NCBI GenBank assembly: GCA_021811225.1 | Contig: JAJZPJ010000159.1 | Location: 1 to 6,042, forward strand | Source: Pseudomonadota bacterium | GTDB taxonomy: Bacteria; Pseudomonadota; Gammaproteobacteria; Burkholderiales; Rhodocyclaceae | Direction: 5' to 3' | DNA: 6,042 nt | The notes under the pieces: model-generated | What the model saw: only the letters and a program-made list of their open reading frames with translations | What the model was told of the DNA's origin: nothing | Database searches by the model: none | Made by a program: the position numbers and the translations under genes | Shown here: in pieces, positions 1 through 4,990 of the stretch | How the letters are laid out: each line of letters opens with the position of its first letter | Numbering within the stretch: position 1 is the first letter of the stretch

Positions 1-461
1 CCGACCACCGCCACCGGCGCCGCGTGGCAGCGGCCGACGCAGGGCACCTTGACGATGCGCACGCCCTCGCGCGCCGCGATCGCCCGGTACAGTTCCTTGG
101 CGCCGGCCAGCTCGCAGGAGAGCGATTCGCAGACGCGCACGGTGAATTGCGGCGGCGCCGCGGCGCCCTCCTTGACCACGTCGAAGTGATGGTAAAAGGT
201 GGCGACCTCATAGACCTCGGTCATCGCGAGCTTGAGCTCGGCCGCCAGCGCGACGAGGTGCGCCGCCGAGATGTGGCCGTGCGCATCCTGGATGCGGTGC
301 AGGTATTCGATCAGCAGATCGCGCCGGCGCGGATCGCCCCCGAGCAGGGCGGAGACCTCGCTCGCCGCGCGCGGATCGGGCGAGCGGCCCTTGGGCTGGG
401 CTCTGCCCTTGCGTCTTGCGCCGTCGGCGATGACGTCGGGCTGGGAGGAAGACTCAATCAT
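1..461 (-). CDS. NAD+-dependent formate dehydrogenase, NuoE-like N-terminal part of the beta subunit (partial, C-terminus outside window)
   Basis: 153 residues are visible before the window edge. The product is a thioredoxin-like [2Fe-2S] NuoE domain of a soluble formate dehydrogenase that passes electrons from formate to NAD+ in the cytoplasm. The four cluster ligands are visible as C111-x4-C116 and C141-x3-C145 (CVGRC), preceded by the helical NuoE N-terminus (RRRDLLIEYLHRIQDAHGHI, about 46-65) and ATFYHHFDVVKEG (87-99). The N-terminus (AQPKGRSPDPRA, then RDLLIEYLHRIQD) resembles Methylobacterium extorquens Fdh1B from memory. In that protein the NuoE domain is fused to a NuoF-like FMN/4Fe-4S domain, so a fusion of about 570 residues is expected, with the catalytic Mo/W subunit next. 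A separate FdsG-type subunit is the alternative. The ATG at 461-459 matches the Fdh1B length. It has no well-placed Shine-Dalgarno: the purine tract at 484-476 lies 14 bases away. The start overlaps the stop of a small upstream frame, suggesting translational coupling. Confidence 0.85.
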   Translation of the reverse strand, partial: MIESSSQPDVIADGARRKGRAQPKGRSPDPRAASEVSALLGGDPRRRDLLIEYLHRIQDAHGHISAAHLVALAAELKLAMTEVYEVATFYHHFDVVKEGAAAPPQFTVRVCESLSCELAGAKELYRAIAAREGVRIVKVPCVGRCHAAPVAVV

Positions 462-577
462 CGCGGCAGCCCAAGCCCTTCCTTGCCGTCGCCCGGTTCC
501 GCGTTACGCTCCCGGGTCGGGCCCGATGGCGCGCCGATGAAATCGAGAACGGGAACCTCGTCTAAGGCTTCGCTCAT
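458..577 (-). CDS. Possible small protein (39 codons) overlapping the formate dehydrogenase start
   Basis: An ATG at 577-575 opens a 39-codon frame (begins MSEALDEVPVLDFIGAP, ends GLGLPR) whose TGA at 460-458 shares ATGA with the formate dehydrogenase start. I do not recognise the product. It has no cysteines, membrane segment or known motif, and its C-terminal half is rich in Gly, Glu, Pro and Arg. In-frame GTG codons at 619-617 and 616-614 could give a 52-53-codon version; a GGAGGG lies 13 bases upstream of the first, and no clear Shine-Dalgarno precedes the ATG. In favour of a real gene are the exact four-base overlap and its position as the first frame after the divergent promoter region. 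Against it are the chance openness of frames at this GC content, the weak ribosome site, and a TATAAC hexamer (584-579) touching the ATG, which if it is a -10 box would start the transcript inside the frame. It could be a leader or uORF rather than a protein gene. Confidence 0.35.
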   Translation of the reverse strand: MSEALDEVPVLDFIGAPSGPTRERNAEPGDGKEGLGLPR

Positions 578-706
578 GGTTATACTTTCGCCGATGCGTG
601 ACCGCTTTTCCTTCACCACACCGCTTGCGCCGCCCTCCGGGAAGCGATCTTTTCCTTCGGCCCGCTATAGACGATTCTATTCTATCTTCGTAGCAGGAAC
701 CCTCCG
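578..706. promoter_or_regulatory. Divergent intergenic region between the formate dehydrogenase and reductase/ligase operons
   Basis: This 129-base gap separates two outward-facing transcription units and must carry both promoters unless they are read from elsewhere. Its GC content drops at 664-690, where a CTATAG palindrome (665-670) is followed by tandem TTCTA units (675-684). On the minus strand a TATAAC hexamer at 584-579 is a fair -10 match, but no convincing -35 lies 16-18 bases upstream. On the plus strand no hexamer pair with correct spacing is convincing. The Shine-Dalgarno of the reductase, AGGA at 695-698, lies 8 bases before its ATG. A shared regulator binding here would let one signal control both operons, but no operator can be named. 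Confidence 0.45.
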
Positions 707-1711
707 ATGAAAATCTGCATAGTCGGCGCCGGCTCGATCGGCGGCCTGTTGGGCGTCAGGCTGGCCCAGGCGGGCGAAGAGGTCACGCTGATCGCGCGCG
801 GCGCGCATCTGGCCGCCATCCGCGAGCACGGCATGAAGCTGATCGCCGAGGACGGAACCGAGAGCGTCGTCAGACTCAGGGCCACCGAGCGCATCGCCGA
901 GGCGGGGCTGCAGGATCTGGTGGTGCTCGGCATGAAGGCGCACCAGGTGGCGGCGGTGGTCCATGAGCTGCCGGCCTTGTACCACGAACAGACCGCGGTG
1001 CTGACCGCGCAAAACGGCATTCCCTGGTGGTACTTCATGAAGCACGGCGGCGAGTACGAGGGCCGCCGCCTGGAGAGCGTCGATCCGGGCGGGGTCATCG
1101 CCGCGAACCTGCCGGTGGATCGGGTGCTGGGCTCGGTGGTCTATCCCGCCGCGGAGGTCGTGGCGCCGGGCGTGCTCCATCACATCGAGGGCAATCGCTT
1201 CTCGGTGGGCGAGATCGACGGCACCGAGACGCCGCGTCTGCTGGCGCTGGCGGAGACGCTGCGCCGCGCCGGCTTCAAGGCGCCGCTGCTCGCCGACATC
1301 CGCTCGGAAATCTGGACCAAGCTGTGGGGCAACCTGAGCTTCAATCCGATCAGCGCGCTCAGCCACGCGACCCTGGTGGACATCTGCCGGTTTCCGCTGA
1401 CCCGGGATTTGCTGGCGAAGATGATGAGCGAGGCGCAGGCGGTGGGCGAGAAGCTCGGCATCCGCTTCCGGGTCTCCCTGGAGAAGCGCATCGCCGGCGC
1501 CGAAGCGGTGGGCCGGCACAAGACCTCGATGCTGCAGGACGTCGAGGCGGGGCGCGCGCCGGAGATCGCCGCGCTGATCGGCTCGGTGGTCGAACTGGGA
1601 CGCATCACCGATCTGCCCACCCCCCACATCGACGCGATCTACGCCGCCGTGAGCCTGCTCGCCAGGACGCTGCAGGAGCAGCGCGGCCGCCTCAGGATCG
1701 AGGCCCTCTGA
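707..1711 (+). CDS. panE: Ketopantoate reductase (PanE/ApbA) family protein; candidate oxalyl-CoA reductase (PanE2-like)
   Basis: This is a 334-residue NAD(P)H-dependent cytoplasmic reductase with an N-terminal Rossmann fold (GAGSIG, 7-12) and a helical C-terminal domain. The residues corresponding to the E. coli PanE catalytic set are in register: K205, N209 and N213 (E. coli K176, N180, N184), then S274 and E286 with the same 12-residue spacing as S244/E256. N103 sits in NGIPWWYF. That segment and SVDPGG (124-129) mark a subfamily distinct from canonical PanE, which is about 300 residues. In M. extorquens a PanE-annotated protein, PanE2, reduces oxalyl-CoA to glyoxylate. The gene next downstream, 26 bases on, looks like an oxalate-CoA ligase, so oxalyl-CoA reductase is my preferred role. 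Ketopantoate reduction or another 2-oxoacid/CoA thioester substrate remains possible. Family assignment is firm; substrate is inference. The start is set by AGGA at 695-698. Confidence 0.9.
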   Translation: MKICIVGAGSIGGLLGVRLAQAGEEVTLIARGAHLAAIREHGMKLIAEDGTESVVRLRATERIAEAGLQDLVVLGMKAHQVAAVVHELPALYHEQTAVLTAQNGIPWWYFMKHGGEYEGRRLESVDPGGVIAANLPVDRVLGSVVYPAAEVVAPGVLHHIEGNRFSVGEIDGTETPRLLALAETLRRAGFKAPLLADIRSEIWTKLWGNLSFNPISALSHATLVDICRFPLTRDLLAKMMSEAQAVGEKLGIRFRVSLEKRIAGAEAVGRHKTSMLQDVEAGRAPEIAALIGSVVELGRITDLPTPHIDAIYAAVSLLARTLQEQRGRLRIEAL

Positions 1712-1725
1712 ACCGATTCACCACC

Positions 1726-1732
1726 GAAGGAA
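1726..1732 (+). promoter_or_regulatory. Ribosome binding site fixing the start of the acyl-CoA synthetase
   Basis: GAAGGAA lies about 5-6 bases before the ATG at 1738, inside the 26-base gap after the reductase stop. It decides the start. The open frame extends upstream to 1027, but that extension lies within the reductase gene in another frame and has an arginine/glycine-rich composition typical of an out-of-frame reading. Confidence 0.8.
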
Positions 1733-1737
1733 GCACG

Positions 1738-3270
1738 ATGAAGCGCTGCACCACACTGACCGAACTGCTCTCCGCCGGCGCCGACGACGCAGCGGCGATC
1801 GGCGCCCCCGGCGTCCCCGATCTCGACTACCGCCGACTGCGCCGGCTGATCGTCCGCACGGTGGCCACGCTGAACGCCTTCGGCATCGGCCGCAACGACC
1901 GCGTCGCCATCGTGCTGAAAAACAATCTGGAGGCGGGCAGCGCCTTTCTCGCGGTGGCCTGCGGCGCCACCGCGGCGCCGCTCAATCCCGGCTACCGCAG
2001 CGACGAGTTCGCCTTCAACCTGCCCGACCTGGGTGCGAAGGCGCTGATCGTCGAGGCGGGCAGCGATTCGCCCGCGATCGCGGTGGCGCAGCAGCACGGC
2101 ATCGCGGTGCTCGACCTGACGCCGACGCCGGCGAGCGGCGCCGGCAGCTTCGAACTCAAGTTGCGCTGCGGCACCGTCGCTGCGGGCGGGCATGGCCAAG
2201 GCGGCTTCGCCGAGGCCGACGACGTGGCGCTGATCCTGCACACCTCGGGGTCGACGGCGCGGCCCAAGCTGGTGCCGCTGACCCAGGCCAACGTCGCGGC
2301 CTCCGCCGGCAACGTCGGCGCGGCGCTCACGCTCTCAGCCGCCGACCGCGGCCTCAACGTCATGCCGCTGTTCCACATCCACGGCCTGATCGCCGGCCTG
2401 CTCGCGCCGCTGTCGGCGGGTTCCTACGTGTTCTGCCCGCCGGCCTTCAATGCCCTCAGGTTCTTCGGCTGGATGGACGAGGCCAGACCGACCTGGTACA
2501 CCGCCGTGCCGACCATGCACCAGACCATCCTCTCCCGCGCCGGGCACAACAAGGAGATCATCGCCAGGAATCCGCTGCGCCTGATCCGTTCTTCCTCATC
2601 TTCGATCCCGCCGCAGGTGATCCGGGAACTGGAGCAGACCTTCGATGCGCCGCTGATCGAGGCCTACGGCATGACCGAAGCCGCGCACCAGATGTGCAGC
2701 AATCCGCTGCCGCCCAGAGCCCGGAAGCCTGGCACCGTCGGCGTCAGTGCCGGCCCGGAGGTCGCGATCATGGACGAGCGCGGCAAGATCCTGGGGCACG
2801 GCGCCATCGGCGAAATCGTCATCCGCGGCGCCAACGTCACCGCCGGCTACGAAAACAATCCGCAGGCCAACGCCGAAAACTTCACCGGCGGCTGGTTCCG
2901 CACCGGCGACCAGGGCGTCATCGACGCAGAGGCTTACGTCAGCATCACCGGCAGGCTGAAGGAGATCATCAGCCGCGGCGGCGAAAAGCTCTCGCCGCGC
3001 GAGGTGGACGAGGTGCTGATGGATCATCCGGCGGTGGCCCAGGTGGTGACCTTCGCGATTCCGCACGAGAAGCTGGGCGAGGAGCCCGGTGCGGTGGTGG
3101 TGCTGCGCCCCGGGATGGAGGCGAGCGAGCGCGAGCTGCGCGAATTCGCCGGCCTGCGCCTGGCCGACTTCAAGGTGCCGAGAAAGATCCTGTTCATGGC
3201 CGAACTGCCCAAGGGCCCGACCGGCAAGCTGCAGCGCATCGGCCTGGCGCAGAAGCTGGGACTGGCCTAA
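1738..3270 (+). CDS. AMP-forming acyl-CoA synthetase of the AAE3/Pcs60 type; candidate oxalate-CoA ligase
   Basis: A 510-residue member of the ANL superfamily that would activate a carboxylate with ATP and CoA via an acyl-adenylate. Motifs in order: P-loop HTSGSTARPK (168-177), FHIHGL (212-217), EAYGMTE (308-314), WFRTGD (386-391), the hinge region GRLKEIISRGGEK (405-417), and the catalytic lysine K497 in PTGKLQR. The stretches WYTAVPTMHQ (253-262) and MTEAAHQMCSNPLP (312-325) are close to plant AAE3 oxalyl-CoA synthetase. The residues reported (from memory) to bind oxalate there, Ser289 and His319, align to S287 and H317 with the same spacing. Substrate is therefore probably oxalate, although other short acids cannot be excluded from sequence alone. 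The gene forms an operon with the PanE-family reductase, which would convert oxalyl-CoA to glyoxylate. Its TAA overlaps the stop of the convergent MAPEG gene. Leu178 replaces the glycine usual after the P-loop PK. Confidence 0.88.
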   Translation: MKRCTTLTELLSAGADDAAAIGAPGVPDLDYRRLRRLIVRTVATLNAFGIGRNDRVAIVLKNNLEAGSAFLAVACGATAAPLNPGYRSDEFAFNLPDLGAKALIVEAGSDSPAIAVAQQHGIAVLDLTPTPASGAGSFELKLRCGTVAAGGHGQGGFAEADDVALILHTSGSTARPKLVPLTQANVAASAGNVGAALTLSAADRGLNVMPLFHIHGLIAGLLAPLSAGSYVFCPPAFNALRFFGWMDEARPTWYTAVPTMHQTILSRAGHNKEIIARNPLRLIRSSSSSIPPQVIRELEQTFDAPLIEAYGMTEAAHQMCSNPLPPRARKPGTVGVSAGPEVAIMDERGKILGHGAIGEIVIRGANVTAGYENNPQANAENFTGGWFRTGDQGVIDAEAYVSITGRLKEIISRGGEKLSPREVDEVLMDHPAVAQVVTFAIPHEKLGEEPGAVVVLRPGMEASERELREFAGLRLADFKVPRKILFMAELPKGPTGKLQRIGLAQKLGLA

Positions 3271-3638
3271 GCCTGCGCGGCGGCGACGAACAGGCCCAGG
3301 ACGCAGCAGAAACCGGCGCTCCAGGCGAGCGAGCGCAAGGTCGGCCGGTCGGCGAGATAGGCGATGCCGTGGCCGATGCGGAAGACGATGAACAGGCCGG
3401 CCAGGAGATCGACCGTCGGCTGCCGGGCGTGCGCCCAGTGGGCGATCAGCACCGCCGCGGCGAAGGGCGCGAAAGCCTCCCAACTGTTCTGCTGCGCCCA
3501 GTCGGCCCGCTGGCGCCAGCCGGTCTTCTGCTGCAGCCGCGGCCGGGCGTTGTCGTAGCTGCCGCCGCTCTTCGACAAGCTGCCCCAGACGTAGGGCAGC
3601 AGCGCCGCGATCAGTACGCACCAGAAGGCTAGGGTCAT
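3267..3638 (-). CDS. MAPEG-family small integral membrane protein
   Basis: A 123-residue protein with four hydrophobic segments at about residues 3-19, 52-69, 75-94 and 103-121. The MAPEG family (membrane-associated proteins in eicosanoid and glutathione metabolism) shares this four-helix bundle. Family hallmarks are YDNARPR (28-34) in the first loop and AQQNSWEAFAPFAAAV (48-63) at the second helix. Some members are glutathione transferases or peroxidases, but the function of short bacterial members like this one is mostly unknown and cannot be assigned here. The start is supported by AGGAG (3650-3646), 7 bases from the ATG. It is the last gene of the minus-strand operon, 22 bases after the HAD phosphatase gene. 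Its TAG overlaps the TAA of the convergent ligase gene. Confidence 0.85.
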   Translation of the reverse strand: MTLAFWCVLIAALLPYVWGSLSKSGGSYDNARPRLQQKTGWRQRADWAQQNSWEAFAPFAAAVLIAHWAHARQPTVDLLAGLFIVFRIGHGIAYLADRPTLRSLAWSAGFCCVLGLFVAAAQA

Positions 3639-3660
3639 CGCCTTTCTCCTGTCTGTGGAA

Positions 3661-4344
3661 TCACAGTCCCGGAATCAGCGTACCGAAGTGGTCGATGGCG
3701 GCGTAGCCGCCGGTGTCCTTGGCCGGCAACTGCGTGTCGGGACAGCGCACCGCGACGAGGTGGGCGATGCCGGCGCGCTGCGCCGAGTCCAGCACCGGCA
3801 GGCTGTCGTCCACCAGCAGCGCGGTCGCCGGATCGAAAGGAAAGTGCCGGCGCAATCTCTGCCAGAACGCCGGATCCTCCTTGGGCAGGCCCAGTTCGTG
3901 GGCAGTGATCTGCGCGTCGAAGTAGCCGGACAGCCCGGTCCTGGCCATCTTCAGCGCCAGACTCTTGTGGTGGGCGTTGGTCACCAGCGCCAGGCGCTTG
4001 GAGCTGGCGCGCACCGCGGCGAGGAAGTCGGTGACGCGGGGGTGCACCGCGATCAGGTGCGCCACCTCCTCCTTGAGCCGCATGATGTCGAGTTCCAGTT
4101 CCTCCGCCCAGTGATCGACCGAATACCACTCGAGCGTGCCGGCCCGGGCCCGGTAGCGCCCCGCCAGTTCCTCCTGGGCCGCCGCCAGCGGCAGTTCGCG
4201 GGCCTGGGCGTAGGCGAGCGGCACGTGACGCTGCCAGAAGTGGTTGTCGAAATTGAGGTCGAGCAGAGTGCCGTCCATATCGAGCAGGACGGTCTCGATC
4301 CGGCTCCAGTCGAACCCGGGGCCGGCCGGATCGGCACTCACCAC
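3661..4344 (-). CDS. yrfG: HAD-family phosphatase, GMP/IMP nucleotidase YrfG type
   Basis: A 227-residue haloacid dehalogenase-like hydrolase, cytoplasmic and Mg2+-dependent. All four HAD motifs are present: DMDGT with nucleophile D22 and acid/base D24, T122 in VTNAH (motif II), K155 in GLPKEDP (motif III), and D179/D180 in LLVDDS (motif IV). The segments LLDLNFDNHFWQ (27-38) and LEWYSVDHWAEEL (71-83) in the cap closely match E. coli YrfG from memory. YrfG is a 5'-nucleotidase acting on GMP and IMP, so purine mononucleotide dephosphorylation is the likely role; exact substrate is inferred. The start is uncertain. GTG at 4344 gives MVSADP..., the adjacent GTG at 4341 is equally possible, and neither has a clear Shine-Dalgarno. 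Both give an N-terminus of about the right length. It lies 24 bases after the DsrE-like gene and 22 before the MAPEG gene, so the three are probably cotranscribed. Confidence 0.87.
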   Translation of the reverse strand: MVSADPAGPGFDWSRIETVLLDMDGTLLDLNFDNHFWQRHVPLAYAQARELPLAAAQEELAGRYRARAGTLEWYSVDHWAEELELDIMRLKEEVAHLIAVHPRVTDFLAAVRASSKRLALVTNAHHKSLALKMARTGLSGYFDAQITAHELGLPKEDPAFWQRLRRHFPFDPATALLVDDSLPVLDSAQRAGIAHLVAVRCPDTQLPAKDTGGYAAIDHFGTLIPGL

Positions 4345-4368
4345 GCCGGCAGCGGCAGCGCGCCCGCC

Positions 4369-4857
4369 TCAGGGACGGATATAGGCATAGCCTTCGTGCT
4401 CGCGCTTCATCAGCTCGATGACACCGCCGGGGACATAGCCGATGCTGTCCAGCATGTCCTTCTTGGTCAGCTTCAGCGCGCGCATCGTGGTCTCGCAGGC
4501 GACGACCTTGACGCCGTTGGCGACGGCGTCATCGACGCGGTTGCCGACTTCGGACTCCATCCGGAGCATGCCGATGCCCGGGCCGTAGGCGACCAGTTCG
4601 ACCTGCACCTTGTCCTTGCCCAGCGCCTCCTGGACGTTGTGGATGTTGTTCAGCGCCAGGTTCCATTTCTTCGGGTCGGCGTCGCTGACCTGGAACACCA
4701 CCTTGTCCTTCTTGGCCGACACCGCCTTGGGCTTTGCGGCGGCGTGGCTGGCGACCGGAGGCATCAGCAGCGCGGCGACGGCCGCCGCGAATGCCAGAAA
4801 CAGCAATGCGCTCCTCTGCCAAGAGGAATTCGATCGGGTAACGGGGATTGCGGTCAT
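4369..4857 (-). CDS. Exported DsrE-family protein
   Basis: A 162-residue protein with a long N-terminal signal sequence: basic residues R8 and R15, a hydrophobic core at about 17-33, and a likely signal peptidase I site in ASHAAA (36-41). The mature part is a DsrE/DsrF-like alpha/beta domain: KVVFQVSDADPKKW (52-65), IHNVQEAL (72-79), VELVAYGPGIGML (86-98), and a lone conserved cysteine C121 in VVACETTMRALKLTKKDML. Cytoplasmic DsrE homologues carry persulfide sulfur on such a cysteine. Exported single-domain members like this are widespread in proteobacteria, often near sulfur or respiratory genes, but their role is not established. Here the mature protein is probably periplasmic. The start is supported by AGGAG (4869-4865), 7 bases from the ATG. 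It is the first gene of a three-gene unit with the nucleotidase and MAPEG genes, neither of which points to sulfur chemistry. Confidence 0.87.
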   Translation of the reverse strand: MTAIPVTRSNSSWQRSALLFLAFAAAVAALLMPPVASHAAAKPKAVSAKKDKVVFQVSDADPKKWNLALNNIHNVQEALGKDKVQVELVAYGPGIGMLRMESEVGNRVDDAVANGVKVVACETTMRALKLTKKDMLDSIGYVPGGVIELMKREHEGYAYIRP

Positions 4858-4904
4858 GGTTCGTCTCCTGGTTTATTGATAGTGTGCCACCGATGGGCAG
4901 AGGC

Positions 4905-4933
4905 AAAATACACCCAGCGGGACGATGCGCCAA
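4905..4933 (-). promoter_or_regulatory. Candidate sigma70-type promoter for the DsrE-like/YrfG/MAPEG operon
   Basis: On the minus strand TTGGCG (4933-4928) and TATTTT (4910-4905) are separated by exactly 17 bases. Each matches four of six consensus positions. Transcription would start near 4898, leaving a leader of about 40 bases before the ATG at 4857 that contains the AGGAG ribosome site. The AT-rich stretch immediately upstream (4934-4977) could act as an UP element or activator site. This is seen by eye only. Confidence 0.4.
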
Positions 4934-4937
4934 GAAG

Positions 4938-4977
4938 TAAACTTAATGCCCGAATTAAACAAACTTAAATTTAATGC
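4938..4977. repeat. AT-rich island with short direct repeats and a palindrome
   Basis: In an otherwise GC-rich window this segment is strongly AT-rich. AAACTTAA occurs at 4939-4946 and again at 4961-4968, 22 bases apart (about two helical turns). TTAATGC occurs at 4943-4949 and 4971-4977. TTAAATTTAA (4965-4974) is a perfect 10-base palindrome. Position just upstream of the candidate operon promoter and downstream of matB suggests a regulator or nucleoid-protein binding site, but no known operator is recognised. Confidence 0.45.
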
Positions 4978-4990
4978 GGACCGAGGGTCC
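4978..4990 (-). terminator. Short hairpin directly after the matB stop; weak terminator candidate
   Basis: GGACC, a three-base loop and GGTCC form a perfect five-pair GC-rich stem that abuts the matB stop codon. On the minus strand it is followed by an AT-rich run (GCATTAAATTTAAG) rather than a clean T tract. The stem is short for an intrinsic terminator, so termination may be partial and matB transcripts could read into the DsrE-like operon. Confidence 0.3.

Noticed and set aside
458..577. The small ORF as a frameshifted N-terminus of the formate dehydrogenase subunit
   Set aside because: The reading from the ATG at 461 already aligns in length with Fdh1B from its first residues, so no N-terminal part is missing.
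24..710. 228-codon plus-strand frame opposite the formate dehydrogenase gene
   Set aside because: Antisense shadow in high-GC DNA; the minus strand encodes a clear NuoE-like domain with its four cysteine ligands, whereas this frame has no recognisable features.
677..1627. 316-codon minus-strand frame opposite the reductase
   Set aside because: Its His/Arg/Gln-rich composition is typical of antisense reading; the plus strand holds an intact, residue-by-residue recognisable PanE-family enzyme.
1027..1737. N-terminal extension of the acyl-CoA synthetase frame, giving a 747-residue protein
   Set aside because: This part lies in another frame of the reductase gene, is Arg/Gly-rich without any domain, and the family length and the ribosome site at 1726-1732 support the ATG at 1738.
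2596..3632. Long minus- and plus-strand frames over the ligase C-terminus and MAPEG gene (2596-3621 minus, 2694-3632 plus)
   Set aside because: Both cross gene boundaries and show low-complexity Arg/Ala/Gly content; the ligase motifs to K497 and the MAPEG helices explain this DNA in the other frames.
3655..4968. 437-codon plus-strand frame
   Set aside because: It runs antisense across two well-supported genes (HAD phosphatase and DsrE-like) and the AT-rich intergenic region, with no motif and no ribosome site.
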